The notes: generated by a model from the letters alone, not told the origin. DNA of 64,000 nucleotides from Bisporella sp. PMI_857 (GCA_021307315.1 JAJSPD010000012.1:744001-808000); one strand, 5' to 3'. Positions 35,508-48,051 are shown, counted from the stretch's first letter. A program made the numbers and translations.

Positions 35508-38500
35508 TAAGGGATATTATAGCATGCAGACTAAAGCTTGCGGTAGCTTTATTTACGTTCGTAGATCGAGAAGTGAAAATGCGGTCGAATGCAAGGTGTA
35601 GCATCAACCGTGGATCACAGGCTCATCTCTAGTATATATAACATTACTCCAGGCATGGAAGAGACGTGCGAAAGGGAACATTTCTCTCCTTATAAAAGAA
35701 AGTACTGTCGCAGCATAGAATCTCTTAAATAATTCTAGATTTGAATCCAAATTCAGCCAAACGATACCCTATGCTCCTAACTAATATGACGATCGACCGT
35801 AGGCATCAATTGTGACAGCCTTGATGAGATACTCACGATCAAAACACAAAAAGCAAACATCACCTCAATCTAAACATATGAATAAGCAATGAAGCCAAAC
35901 CAGGGGACCATTGCGTTCAGCTCCTGCATGAGTTTTCAGTCAACCTCGCAATCAGCCCCTATAATTACGCGAGGCTCAATAATCACAAAGTACCTCATCG
36001 CCACAATCGCCTCAGACAATCGTTGGTGAATCAGCAACCATGCTCCGTCGTTCAGCGCCGTCCCTCAGCTGAAGATTTTGAGCCAAAAATCTGCAACCTC
36101 GATTTTTCATCCAGAAACCAGTCCACGAAATCTTGTATTTCGATGCCCCTCTTTCGCCCCTCATCTCTTACCGATATCTCGCAGCACCTCCGTCCGTCCG
36201 CCCTCTGACAAAAGAACTCAAATCAGCAGACCCTCACCATTCCCAAAATTATGGTCTGCCTTGTTACACAAACAGCCTCGTTTCCATAAAGCCCGCGGGA
36301 TGCGCTGCGAAATGGTTGTACAGCGCTTGCTAGTTAACGAAGAAGGAGAGAGCGGCCAAATACAACAAAGCGCAAGCAGCGGATGTGAGATATGAGAAGT
36401 GATATCTTGTTTATCATTCATGCTACTTTGGGACAGTCGAGTCAATTATTAGGTAGGGCTGTGACACTGGCCGAGCCGTCCAGTTGATATTGCCCTGCGG
36501 GATATAGCGGGAAAAAAAATGAAGTGATGCTAATTGTGTCTCCTGCAGGACAAATGCATGTATGGGGAGCGTGCTGGTGCTCGTGTTGCACGAGACCAAA
36601 TCCGCTGGGCATCGTGGAATTATAAGCAATGAAAAAGGCTCTGCGGTGCCGGGCAAGGGTCCTCCCGATGAAGGTAGTACAGAAGGGGTGTGTATTACCA
36701 GAGTTCAGTGACAGGTACCCTCGGCGAGCAAAAACTGTTGGTGAGATTAGCTTGACTTCCACATGTAGTGTAACTTTGTTATCTTATCATATTTCCCATG
36801 AATATCATGTAAGCAGGATTGCAATTGGCTATAAACGTCCCTGGTAAGCTTCCAGAACATATAGCACAATGTAGTTCTAAACAAGCATCAAGTAGTACAG
36901 TGCAGGTACTGCCTGAGGCTGCCTATGAGAGTCTCGCTCTATGTGACACCGCATATCCCCATCCATAAAGTATTGTCAGGGACGCCATGCGACGGTGATA
37001 TAAATGCGGGGTCTTGTATCACCACACATGTGAGGCTAACATCAGATTCAATTTCCATTCTTTGCGCGATCACCGACATTCTCATGATGATTAAAGGATG
37101 CAATACATCTAGGTAGAGGGTCTTGTGTTACTCAGGAGCACTGGTTACTTCATCCTATGAAGAGGAAGTGAGACATTAGATGCAGTGAGAATGCAAGATG
37201 TCAAATTAGAAGCAGCCACATTTCGATGCGGCGATCGGGTGTTGGATGCTCAGCTCAGCCTTGCGGATTTGCATCATAATCTTGCGAGTGGTCAGGCGAT
37301 ACGGCAGTATACTACAGGTTGTGTCAGCGCACGGTCCGCCACCTTGGAATCATACAGCGCTTGTGCTCACAATCTCTGCGGAGTAAATAGTCCTTGAGCA
37401 GAAGTCTTGATAAGAGCAAGTCTGAATGCAGTGTATGCCGTTTTCTAGAAATGTGATATATCGGATTTTCAGGCAGCGGCCGGCATGCCAAAGTATGCTA
37501 AAATTCGCGGCACTTTAGCCATCCATTTAATGGACACATATGCGAAAAAAGAAGCAGCCTTGATGTGGCAGTAAACGGTCGTGTACAATATATGTATGGT
37601 TACATATAGTTTCATGCTTTGCAGAAAATTTTGTCTATGAGGATGGATCAAAAATAGCAAGGCCGATGTGTCGTTCGGGAGCGTGCATACATATGGCGTG
37701 AGCCATGCACGTTGACAGTGGTAATGTCCAGCTACATAACCCTTTCTACAGGTGAAAGAGTGTATTATTGTATAGCCTCGAGGTTTATCCAGTCATGGGT
37801 GACAAACTTAGGCGAGTAAAGAGGCATAAATCAGAACAGAGCTTGATTGAAGGTACGTCAGAGATTAAGTTACCGCATAAAGCGCAGAGTTCTTACTGCA
37901 TTCAATTCAGATTACGTGAGAGTACAAATCTGAGCCAATATCAAACATTGTATGCACACTTGCGCCTCGAGCTGAAATCCTGCTCCGTCAGACTGCGGAC
38001 AGTTGCAGCTTGCATGCAGTATCTTTGTAGATCGATTCATTTATCTGGTGATCTTCTGCTTGTAGTAGAAGGAAGCCACAGCCGAGGGAAGGGCAGGAAT
38101 AAGCCCTCTTTCATAGTGCTGTGCTTGCGTACACCCTCAGCTCGGATTTATATGGTATCAACTTAGATAGTTTCTACCACAATTGAATGGACCCAATATC
38201 ATCGTTGACTTGAAAGGTGCAGGCGAGCTGTGCATGATGCTCCTACACAGCGTTCACCCTAGCACCAACATATCGCGATCATATAGTCGAGGGATAACTT
38301 GGTCTCTGATATGGCACCTCGTTCTTGAATGTGACTTTATAATTTCCAGAAACAATTTGAACCATTTCGCTTTTTGGTCACTCCAATTGAGGAGAAGTGG
38401 CAATTGCAAAAGGAATCAAGCACAACTAATATGAACTAGATGTCAGCTTAATACGCCACGTAACATGGTGTCAAGTAAATGGAGTTTAATGAAGTTTGAT

Positions 38501-38887
38501 ATTTCCCATTGGAGGGAATTGACGACTTGCCCGGCGGACAGCCGATATCGAGTAACATGGCTTGGGTATGCCTGCAAGGTTCCTCAACCTTCCAGAAGGA
38601 TTTCCAAGCTTCGATGGGCCTGTAAACACGGATCAGTCGGAAGACCAAGCTCCATACAGATTGCTCTCTGTACAGCATCGTCCATGCAACTTGCGCCGAA
38701 CTCTGGTTTGTGTCATGCAGAACATTCTTGCTAGAGGCGGTGTTAGGCAAGGAGGATGTTGCATACCACGTAAAGTGCATTAGCTCCAAAGAGGTCAAGC
38801 CGGCAATGTCGGGTACAGCCATCTAAACTTTGAAAGACAATGTTATTGAAAGGACGTAATTGCCGTATAGCAGCGGAGTTGTCCGAT

Positions 38888-38918
38888 TGTTTTTTTTTGT
38901 TTTTTTTGTTTTTTTTGA
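38888..38918. repeat. Interrupted poly-T tract
   Basis: Three T-runs of roughly 8-10 bases separated by single G residues. Confidence 0.8.
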
Positions 38919-40135
38919 CTGCCTGAGTTGCGCATAGATTGTAGCTGTACTGTAAAGGACCTATGAATTGTCCCCGGTACTAAGAAGCGAGCCTGTCATT
39001 CGGCCAAACGCGAAGAGAAGTGATTCGTTGATAGCTTCTCGGACTACTCAACCACTTATCCTGCCTTGAATATCCTCTGATTCTGAGTCTGGATTTACTT
39101 GCCATGTTTGCGATTGCATGCGATAGCGCCAAAGTGACAGCATATGATCAGTCACCTCATGACGCTGCTGTAGAAATGCGTTCAAGCAATCAGGAAACCA
39201 GATATCGGTGGGTGAATTTCCCCTCACTGTCTCCTCATATTAAGTGAAGCTCAGAATGCTTATCTCACTGGCGGCTGTTTTTAACCGACGCACACAGAGT
39301 ACGAATCGGCTGGGCCTGTGACTCTGATATCTTTTTTCAAAAATCAAGATATCGCTGTCGCGTTGGCCCCAGGCTTGCCAGCAAACCACAATCACAGGAA
39401 AAGCGCCCGCCTCGCCGTTGCTTTCCGACAGCGCGTCACGTTGACACAAATGGCCATGTTTAGTGGTGTGGTGTCCACTGTCCAAAGGCATGGGAAACAG
39501 GGGATCGTGCCGCAGGCGGTCCAACGCGACGGTAAAGCCCAGGACCCAGCAGGGATAGATATCAGGGATCATTGGAAGGGAACAGGGGATACATCCCGCA
39601 ATCAGTTGCTACTCTTCGCCCAACACGAGCAAGATCTCTCTGACTGGGTGTTTGTGTGTGTGGTTCTGCCCCTTACTTGCCGACGCGCTAAGATAGCTAA
39701 GCTTCTTGGGATCGAATGATGGAAGGGACGGGTGCAAGGACGGTACCTGAAAGAAACATGCCAAATAAATATCCGAAACAGATCATTTATACTGTGATGA
39801 TTTGGCCCTATCTGAAAGTCTATGGGGAGGAAGGATGGAGGGGGGTAAAATAACTGCAAACATTCAGGGCGTAGTCTTATTTTTTGACTTGGCTGATAAA
39901 TTTCCTCCCGGTAAGTAGGTCAGGTCTCCTTTTGGCTTATTAATAACAGACTAACCCCGAAGTTGACAGAATTACCGTAACATCATGCTAGCGTGGCTTG
40001 ATTTTGTTTCAACTTTTTATCATATCATGCCGAGGTCCCCAGCATTGCCCAGAAACAGCAGCCTTTTTGAAACTATGTTGTTTACAGCTACGCCGTAAAC
40101 ATCTCCACAGCGCCGCTTTGAAAGTCTATTGTTGT

Positions 40136-42280
40136 TACTGTACTTACAGTCCAAGAAAGCACATCATTCCACCCAAGAATCCCACCCCCTACAGTACGCA
40201 CATCATAGCGTGGGTAATCTTAATCTACAGTAAGTCATTCCACCTATACTGTAGTATGCACGTTATACCCTCCATCAGCCAATCACAGCCGCTTCCAGTC
40301 GGTAAAAAAAACCCACCGCCGCGCTTTATTTGGCAAAATCATGATTACCCATCTTCAAAGCACTTTACCAAGAACCCTACAAACAATCACCATGCCTCAC
40401 ATCACACCACCTTTGCTAAGTATGTTCAGCTCAAAATTTGCCCTCCCAGGACATTATTGTCGTCCTCATATCGGAAAGTGGTAGTTGGCCCCCCACGATA
40501 TCCACCAAACGCACACTCATTCTTGCAGTTCGTGTTATTGCATTTGGCTGCAATGCAGCAGCAGCGCCAACACTACTCCCTCGGCAGGATTCATGCAACT
40601 TGTCAGGCGCAGCCAGATATAATAATTGTTGACTATGCATTTAGTGGTCTTCTGCCACCCGGCAAAGTATTTCAGCATGCGAAAGTGTTGCAAACCATCT
40701 TGTACTCTCCTGGTAAAATGTAGTCCAATGTGCTTTACGCTTGGCCATGCTCCTCGCTTAATTAGAGAGATCTACCTGGGTCCCAGAATAACCATTGACG
40801 CACCTGTAAGATTCCTTACCTTTGCCTCCAATAATTTGTGTCATACAGGGTGTCGTAAGGCTATGACGCACATCTTTACAAGCCTGTCCGTCCAGTGGAA
40901 TTTTCAGGTATCTTGATTCCTGCCAAGTTCTGGATATCCGGCACGTTACTGTCGCGGCGGGGGGGGAGGGTTGAGTTCGTATCAGTGAAAGTAGAACGGA
41001 ATCGGATAGTGGGATACGAAAGCATACTGGATTAAGCATTTTAAGGTCCTTATTGATGAGAGTGCTATAGTAACGCCGGTAAATTACTGTAATAAGATTG
41101 ATTTCATTATTGTGGCTTGTAAAAATCCTTTGATGGCGGTGAATAATATGACAAGAATACCCCTAGGAAAGGCCGTATACGAAACCAACGCTTTTGCTTT
41201 TGTGCCTAACAACCCCCCCTGCTTATTGTTCGAGAAAACAGGTCTTGTGATGGCCATTTCTTCTGCCAGCGTTTAATATTAGCTCGTCGACCTGGTTCTG
41301 ACACAAGATGCGGTGTGATATTGAGGGTATTTTCTATTGGCTTTGGGTTGAAGAGGTACATGTGGAAAAGTAGTAAAAGGATCATGGTCACAAAACACCA
41401 TCCTCATCTTGATTGAAATCCTACATACTGTACTTTGATACATAAGTACCATACATCAAAATCTGGCCCTGCCTTGCCCTGCCCTGCCCTGCTGTGCCCT
41501 GCCCGGTCCGGTTCTGCCTGCTCTCTCCCCTTGCCTTGTGTACGTTGTGCTGTGTTGGCGCATTCCGTACTCGACGAAAGGATCGCCAGATATTGGCAGA
41601 GTTCAATTATTAGACCGCTTGTAGGTGCGAAGCCCCGACTCCGTCTGCCCTCTGCTGCAATTGCCATTCATTCCCATTCTCAAGGCCGATTACCCAGTAG
41701 GAAAGCAGCCGGCCACGATCAACGATCACTCCCTGCTGCTATCAAATATCAAGCAACAAACCTCCGTCCAAGGCTGTTCCCTCGTGTTGACCTGATTTTT
41801 TCTCTGCACGCGAAGCAAACCCACCGCCACTGAACTATTTTTCGCCCGCGGCTGGTGTCAACGGTGCACGGTGCGCATGAATAGCGCAAAGGTTACTGTA
41901 AATCGAAGCGACAATAAGAATACGGTGATCGACCCCTAGGGTAAACCGACAGAGCCCCGTGTTGGCGCTCCCCCTTGGCTCCTTCATCTCAGCGAAACTA
42001 GGGCCAACCTGCTCGGATATCTCGTGTGTGGGTGTGTGTTGTGCAAGAGCCTTCCCTTGCCTTGTAGCCGGGAAAAGGAGGTGATTTTTTGGGTGGTGCT
42101 GCCCCCCACCCCAAAATTCGAAAATCGTCTCTAGAAAACCCAAAAACATCCCAGCGGCCCAGCCTGCCCTGCCTGCCCAGCACCACCGCATCCTCCTGCT
42201 TGCTCATCCATCATTCCACATCCTGCGCAACCTTTCACACTCCTTACCAAATTCGTTTCTCCTTACCAAATATTACTGTA
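40136..42280. promoter_or_regulatory. Cluster of TACTGTA / TACAGTA motifs upstream of PLC1
   Basis: Copies lie at 40136-40142, 40190-40196, 40226-40232, 40247-40253, 41085-41091, 41894-41900 and 42274-42280; a further copy is at 38948-38954. TACAGTA is the reverse complement of TACTGTA, so this is one motif on both strands. Four copies fall within 118 bp. Random expectation is roughly one copy per 8 kb for both strands. A binding site is inferred only from recurrence. Confidence 0.35.
41460..41505. repeat. CCCTG-type pentanucleotide repeat
   Basis: Imperfect tandem copies of the unit CCCTG, interrupted once by a variant copy. Simple-sequence repeat within the PLC1 upstream region. Confidence 0.75.
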
Positions 42281-42719
42281 TACCCGTCTGCGACTATAAT
42301 CTTTCGACTTCTGCAACTGCAACTTCTCTATTTCCCGTCACATATCTTGAAAGCGGGCCTTACTTGGATAAACTCACATTCCCCCCAAATCACCTCAAAG
42401 CGACTGCAACCCCCCGGCACCACCCTCGAATGCGGACGGCTGCAGGTTGCAGCAGATGCAAGACTGTCCCAAAGAAACATCCAACACCACATGACTAGAG
42501 AATTCACAGCATTCGACAAGGCTGATTCTGCGGCGCACATCCATACCCACGGTTGCCCAATTCGGGCCAATTAAGGACTTACAAACCCCCAAACAGAAGA
42601 CATGCGCTCAATCATAGATACCTCTTGTTTACTATAAACTTAGCACTTCACAACCTGGATAGAGCGTGCGCAATTGGACAATCCTGCGATTGTCGAAGAC
42701 GCATACTCCACCAGCCAAC

Positions 42720-45700
42720 ATGTCATCGAACTCACCTCCTATTCCGCCGATGGCTTCAGCACCTACTTCTACCTCTACCACCACCAGCAGCACCACCACC
42801 ACAACCACCACATACTCCGTGGCGAGGCGCACAAAACCAAGTCATGTTGAGACATCCTTTCTACCTCCCACTCACGCCCCCGTACCAGCTTCTGCGATCA
42901 GCGCGTCAAGCGTCACTACCTCGAGTTCTCTGCAAACATCACCAATCATGACTCCCGAAACTGCGCAGCTCACCACGAACAATTCCTCGTTACAGGGTTC
43001 ACCAGATGGGGTACGGGGCCGGGGATCTGAGCATTTCCCACCTCCATTTGAGCTTCCAGAGTCAATTGTACCTGCTGCACCCTCACGAAAACCTAGTCAA
43101 TCTGCCATGAGTGTAGCTCTGAATGGGAATATAGAGCCAAGCAAATCGCCTGGGCTCATAAGGAGGATATCAAACAGAGCGAGTAGATTTGCAACGCGTC
43201 GAAGGCAATCTTCTACAAATGCCATGAACCGAGATCATAGTACTGGCCCCGTAGTCATGCGGCGAAGAAGCGATAGTACAAATACTGCCCCGGAAGGTTT
43301 GAAGGGGCTATTATTTGGCGATTCGGATTCGGAAGAACAATATGAGAACTATCAGGAGGATCCGACAGCTCTGCTCGCTGCAGACGCCTCGCACGATTCT
43401 GCTAGCACAATTTCTTCATCAACAGGCAGTACTGGTCCAGGTCCTGTCATTCCCGCAATCCTGCTACAAGGTACTGCTATGATAAAGTTCACAAAAAATA
43501 AGAAAACCCCAGTGACGCTTGTTCTTGAGCATGAGGCCGCGAAGGTATATTGGGACAAGAACCGAACCTCGAAATCTTTTTATATCGATGATATTAAGGA
43601 TATCAGAATTGGCGCTAATGCCCGAAATTATCGCCAACAGTTTGGAGTCTCTGATGCAGATGAGTCACTATTTTTCACCATAGTGTATGCTGTGCCAAAC
43701 AGAAAGGAGTCGAAGTCCATGCATCTGTTAGCTCAAGATGAGCAAACCTTTGATCTTTGGACGACTACCCTCGACGCCATCTCCAAACACCGCCAGGATC
43801 TTATGCAATCACTGTCAGCATTCAATGACAAAGCCATCAAAGCCTACTGGCGTGCTGAGATGGGCAAGCAGTTTCAAGACAGACTTCATGAAGAGGACGA
43901 AGAAGATATGGACCTTGCTGGGGTTGAACGACTATGTCGTTCTCTTCACATCCATGTATCATCAAACAACCTTCGCTCCAAATTCAACAAAGCCGATGTC
44001 ACTGGGCGTGGTCGCTTGAAGTTCGCCGAATTCCAAGAGTTTGTTAACCTAATGAAGCGGAGGCAGGACATACGAACGATATATCAAAAAATATCAAACG
44101 GCACTAATGCTGGTATCACTCTTGAAATGTTCCTTGCTTTCTTGAAAGATGTTCAAGGTGAAGACGTTGATACAGATCGAGCGAAGTGGGAAGGTGTTTT
44201 TGCGAAGTTTGTTCGCCGATCAAAGACCAAGGATCAGGCCTCACAAGACGCCGCAAATGGGGAGATTCTGAGAATGAACGAGGCAGCGCTGTCAAGTTTT
44301 CTTGTTTCTACTTTCAATGTGCCTCTCAAGAACGCTCCGTCTCAATATACCCTGGATCGGCCATTGCATGAGTACATCATCTCCAGTTCTCACAACACAT
44401 ACCTTTTGGGTCGTCAGGTTGCTGGACAATCAAGTGTTGAGGCTTATATTTCAGCCTTGAACAGAGGCTGCCGTTGTGTTGAGGTGGATTGTTGGAATGG
44501 CAGCGATGGACAGCCGGTTGTAATGCACGGAAGAACACTCACGACTCAGGTGTCTTTTGCGGATGTCATGTCTACGATCAGCAAATATGCCTTTGTCAAG
44601 TCGCCTTACCCATTGTGGATCTCATTAGAAGTACATTGCAACTCGGAGCAACAAGCAATCATGGCTCAAATAATTAAAGATACTTGTGGCTCTCGGCTTG
44701 TCACAGAACCGCTTGATCCATCGAGCGAGCAGCTACCGACACCTTCCCAATTACTACACAGAATCCTGATCAAGGTCAAAATGCCTCGACAAGTAGAGGG
44801 GTTTGCTAGCAGTAAGCAAACAGTAGGACGAAGCCGAGGAAACAGCATCAATTCGCCTTATATCAGGCCCACCGTACTGGACAATACAATGATTTCACCA
44901 GGACTTTTGCCTCCTGCGCCATACCTACCTAAGACCACTTTCAGTGCTCGTAACCAAATCAAGAACTCGGGGAGCGAAGGTCACGATAGCTTAAGCAGTA
45001 GCCCAAGCGATAGTGAGAGTATGACTGAAGATCCTAAACGCAAGCACAGGACCAGCACCATCGTAAAGGTACTAGGAGAGTTGGGCGTGTACGCTGCAGG
45101 ACTCAAGTTCACCGCGTTTGATACCCCTGATGCAAAGAAGTACAACCATATCTTCTCCTTCATGGAGAGCACGTTCGATAAGAATGGCAGGACTCCAGAA
45201 GATAAGCGGGCGATGAACAGACATAACATGCGATACTTGATGCGGGTGTATCCTAACGGCTGGCGCGTCGCATCAACGAACTTTGATCCACTGAAATATT
45301 GGAGGCGGGGCGTGCAAATGGTTGCTCTGAACTGGCAAACCTATGACCTCGGCATGCAAATGAATGATGCCATGTTTGCTGGCGGAACTGATCAGTCGGG
45401 TTATGTCTTGAAACCAAGCGAGCTCCGTGAAATCAAGATGATGACTACCGTACCAGAGGAAGCCGGCGCAGGCCATATCAAGAGAGAACGCAAGAATGTC
45501 AACTTTTCCATCGAAATCATCTCTGCCCAGCAGCTCATGAGGCCAAGAGGGGTAGCTTCTAATCGAAGTGTGGACACTTATGTGGAAGTCGAAGTCTATC
45601 ATGCTGACGACAAGTCGAAGGACAGCAAAGGCGTCGTGGGAGAAGGTGGGCTGAATGCTACCGTCGGCAGAGATGGTTTTTCTGGCCTTGGTGCACCACA

Positions 45701-46112
45701 CAGACGGCGGACCCATATCGTCCAAGAGAATGGCTTCAACCCTGAGTTTCACAAGAAGTTTCGGTTTGATCTCACAACAAAATATCCCGACCTCGTCTTT
45801 GTTCGCTGGACTGTGCGATGCTCCCCAGATGGGCAAAATTACAGCGATAAAGGGAGCCCATTAGCAACATATACCGCCAAGCTCAGTAGTCTCCAACAAG
45901 GCTACCGCACTCTACCCCTCAACGACAGCAATGGCGATAGGTTTCTGTTCTCGACACTGTTCTGCCGTATTAAGATCGACCCTGCTACCAGTATTTATGT
46001 CAATGGACCAGAAGCTACCGCAAGCGTTGGAGTTCTTAAAAGCATAAGTCGCACTGTTTTCAGTCGCGCGCCGGCATCTCCAAGAATGTCCACCGAAAGT
46101 CATCATTCATAA
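42720..46112 (+). CDS. PLC1: Phosphoinositide-specific phospholipase C
   Basis: Calcium-dependent enzyme that cleaves PIP2 to IP3 and diacylglycerol at the plasma membrane. It is an intronless gene of 1130 residues starting at the ATG at 42720 (a GTG-initiated frame extends slightly left). The order is: a long Ser/Thr/Pro-rich disordered N-terminus (1-240), a PH-like domain (about 250-390), EF-hand-like region (about 400-520), PI-PLC X domain (about 540-690), a low-complexity acidic linker, Y domain (about 785-905) and C2 domain (about 925-1060). Catalytic histidines are H558 in SSSHNTYLLG and H603 in VVMHGRT. This is the delta-type layout of fungal PLC. The catalytic core looks intact and full length. 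The upstream region is unusually long. Confidence 0.96.
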   Translation: MSSNSPPIPPMASAPTSTSTTTSSTTTTTTTYSVARRTKPSHVETSFLPPTHAPVPASAISASSVTTSSSLQTSPIMTPETAQLTTNNSSLQGSPDGVRGRGSEHFPPPFELPESIVPAAPSRKPSQSAMSVALNGNIEPSKSPGLIRRISNRASRFATRRRQSSTNAMNRDHSTGPVVMRRRSDSTNTAPEGLKGLLFGDSDSEEQYENYQEDPTALLAADASHDSASTISSSTGSTGPGPVIPAILLQGTAMIKFTKNKKTPVTLVLEHEAAKVYWDKNRTSKSFYIDDIKDIRIGANARNYRQQFGVSDADESLFFTIVYAVPNRKESKSMHLLAQDEQTFDLWTTTLDAISKHRQDLMQSLSAFNDKAIKAYWRAEMGKQFQDRLHEEDEEDMDLAGVERLCRSLHIHVSSNNLRSKFNKADVTGRGRLKFAEFQEFVNLMKRRQDIRTIYQKISNGTNAGITLEMFLAFLKDVQGEDVDTDRAKWEGVFAKFVRRSKTKDQASQDAANGEILRMNEAALSSFLVSTFNVPLKNAPSQYTLDRPLHEYIISSSHNTYLLGRQVAGQSSVEAYISALNRGCRCVEVDCWNGSDGQPVVMHGRTLTTQVSFADVMSTISKYAFVKSPYPLWISLEVHCNSEQQAIMAQIIKDTCGSRLVTEPLDPSSEQLPTPSQLLHRILIKVKMPRQVEGFASSKQTVGRSRGNSINSPYIRPTVLDNTMISPGLLPPAPYLPKTTFSARNQIKNSGSEGHDSLSSSPSDSESMTEDPKRKHRTSTIVKVLGELGVYAAGLKFTAFDTPDAKKYNHIFSFMESTFDKNGRTPEDKRAMNRHNMRYLMRVYPNGWRVASTNFDPLKYWRRGVQMVALNWQTYDLGMQMNDAMFAGGTDQSGYVLKPSELREIKMMTTVPEEAGAGHIKRERKNVNFSIEIISAQQLMRPRGVASNRSVDTYVEVEVYHADDKSKDSKGVVGEGGLNATVGRDGFSGLGAPHRRRTHIVQENGFNPEFHKKFRFDLTTKYPDLVFVRWTVRCSPDGQNYSDKGSPLATYTAKLSSLQQGYRTLPLNDSNGDRFLFSTLFCRIKIDPATSIYVNGPEATASVGVLKSISRTVFSRAPASPRMSTESHHS

Positions 46113-47148
46113 GCATAATATCTGCACCAATACCACGTTGTATATTACTATCATCACCTGTATTTCATTCAATTGTACACCACTCAACGAATTTTTCAGC
46201 GACGTCCGGTCCATCAACCCGGTTCATTTCAGCGTTTCATTTTCAGGCGCAATACAGAACGGATTTTATCGGGATAGGAAATAGGATATACAGGAGGAAC
46301 ACAAAAGTGGCTCACGCTACGTCTGCATTATCTCGATTTAGAGATCATCAGTGGTTTCACCCACTGCGCTACCACTCATTATATTTCTTTTGTTAAATCA
46401 ATTTCTGGGCCGGACCGGTTTCCTAATCTTCTTCTGCGGCTGCGCTGCTTCATACCTATGGTGCTAGACTGGGTCCCCACGCGTTAATTTATGGATTGGG
46501 AGTTACTTGATTTAGGTCACCTGGGAAGAGGTTCATTTAAGCATTTACATTTGGGAGGAAACTGTTGCGTACACGATCGCTGTTCAGGCTTGATCGACCG
46601 TTATTTTTGCTTTAGCTATAGGAGCCAAGCTCAGGAAGGATGAGGGAGAATGAGATGGAAGATAGATCTAGGCACAATGCCAACTGAGATCTCCAAAGCA
46701 CAATTAGTCTTTGTTCACCAGATTGTGAAATTATCGTCTCGTTTACAGGGCAGTTCATGATCTGCATGACCTGAGGGACCAGAAGCACATTCAAAACTCC
46801 AATTTTCATCAGCAATAAACTCAAAACAAACCTTCGTAATCGCCTCCCCTTAGTTTTGACAGCCCAAACAACCTTTGACAAGCTAACCTCGGTGCCACGC
46901 CCGCTCAGAAACTCTATTTTTCCCCCTGACCCATGCATCCCCCCTCGGCTAATTTTAGCGAGATCCTACCCCCTATTCCATTCCACCACACACATTTTCT
47001 TTTTTTGTCCATGCCCTCCTTCTCTCTCCTCCACCAGCACCCTAGATCCCCAGAAATAATCTCCCGCAAAAAAAAAAAGAGATGAGCAAAAAACAAATTA
47101 CCCTCGCGCGTTTGAGAGAATGTTTTTATCCGAATACCCGGGATTGGG

Positions 47149-47169
47149 TGATGATGATCGTCATCATCA
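47149..47169. repeat. Short perfect inverted repeat
   Basis: Arms TGATGATGA and TCATCATCA of 9 bp separated by three bases. It could form a small hairpin; function unknown. Confidence 0.7.
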
Positions 47170-47264
47170 TTCTGGAACACGATGGTGCGAAAGACGGTTG
47201 CCAAGCCGAATGTTCAATATGAGACATGGTGCTGCTTATCATCATTATGCGGTCGAGCTAAGTA

Positions 47265-47298
47265 GAGCTAGGGCTAGAGCTAGAGCTAGAGCTAGAGC
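47265..47298. repeat. GCTAGA hexanucleotide tandem repeat
   Basis: Four perfect GCTAGA units (47273-47296) preceded by one variant unit and followed by a partial unit. Confidence 0.85.
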
Positions 47299-47379
47299 CA
47301 GCGGCGCGTCAGATTGCGTTGGGACTGGGGAGGGGAGGGGGCAGATCGCGAAAATTTTCGAGCCGTTCGTTGCTTGTTT

Positions 47380-47394
47380 CCCCCCCCCCCCCCC
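47380..47394. repeat. Poly-C run (15)
   Basis: Fifteen consecutive C residues. Similar homopolymers occur at 3347-3359 (C13) and 63111-63124 (G14). Confidence 0.95.
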
Positions 47395-48051
47395 TGCTAA
47401 GATAAGTAACTTAACTTTCTGCTAAAATTGTTTCGTGGGCTTTTTGGGTATCTAGCGTGGAGGGATGAACCTGGATGGGGGGTTAGGCCTTAGTGGATTA
47501 TTTTTATTTTTATTTTATTTTTTATGGGGGGAGGTTGTTTAAGGCATTTGTGGGGCGTTGGTTTATGTGGATATTTTTGTTTTATTTAGGATGGATTTTA
47601 AGGGTCCGTTGTTTTTTGACAATCTCTATCTTTTTGTTTTATTTTAAAGAGGATCACTTGGTTTGGGATGGGATGATAGTCACGTATTTGATATGCTGGG
47701 ATATTGAATGGCCGCATTACTTTCCCGTGCTTGTTCCTTTCTTAGTATTCTTGCTTTTGTGGAATCAGAGAATGCTGCGGCGGCACCTAACTTCTATGTT
47801 GGATTGAAAGAAGGGCATTTCCTTGAATGTGTTGTGCAGGCAATCACGAAAAGGAGTTAAGCTCGGAAACTTGCTTGCCTGAACGATATACTCAAGACAT
47901 AAACTGATGGATAATAGGATAATACAAAGCCCTACATAGTTCATTATTATATAGTTTATAAATACATTATACACGAGTCTGTTGTGACTGCCGAACATAC
48001 TACTATTCCTGAGTTGATACTCATTCTTATCATGAAATATTCTACACATTG

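Larger units (their letters stand above)
35508..42719. other. Large gene desert upstream of PLC1
   Basis: 7.2 kb with no supportable protein gene. Open frames such as 37768-38166 (132 codons) and 39998-40723 (241 codons, opening with TTG) show no domain, have skewed composition and lack family similarity. The region includes interrupted poly-T (38890-38918), a CCCTG-type pentamer repeat (about 41460-41505), pyrimidine-rich stretches near 42100-42400 and a set of TACTGTA/TACAGTA motifs. The right end must contain the PLC1 promoter and leader. The rest may be decayed repeats, non-coding transcription units or an extended regulatory region. Confidence 0.5.
46113..48051. other. Convergent 3' intergenic region, PLC1 to GEN1
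   Basis: 1.9 kb between two converging genes with no supportable gene. It contains a short inverted repeat (47149-47169), a GCTAGA hexamer array (47265-47298), a C15 run (47380-47394) and a T/G-rich strand at 47490-47700. It is longer than two 3' UTRs need, so it may include a non-coding transcript or decayed sequence. Confidence 0.5.

Noticed and set aside
37768..38166. 132-codon plus-strand frame in the gene desert
   Set aside because: It opens with a non-ATG codon and has no domain, no splice partners and no protein-like repeat or motif.
39998..40723. 241-codon plus-strand frame
   Set aside because: It opens with TTG, has low-complexity His/Pro/Ser content and no domain; the region is pyrimidine-rich non-coding sequence.
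41435..41833. 132-codon frame over the CCCTG repeat
   Set aside because: Its Cys/Pro/Ala content comes from the pentanucleotide repeat.
47493..47807. 104-codon frame rich in Phe, Tyr, Leu and Trp that looks like a membrane protein
   Set aside because: It is a by-product of T/G-rich strand composition with no family similarity.
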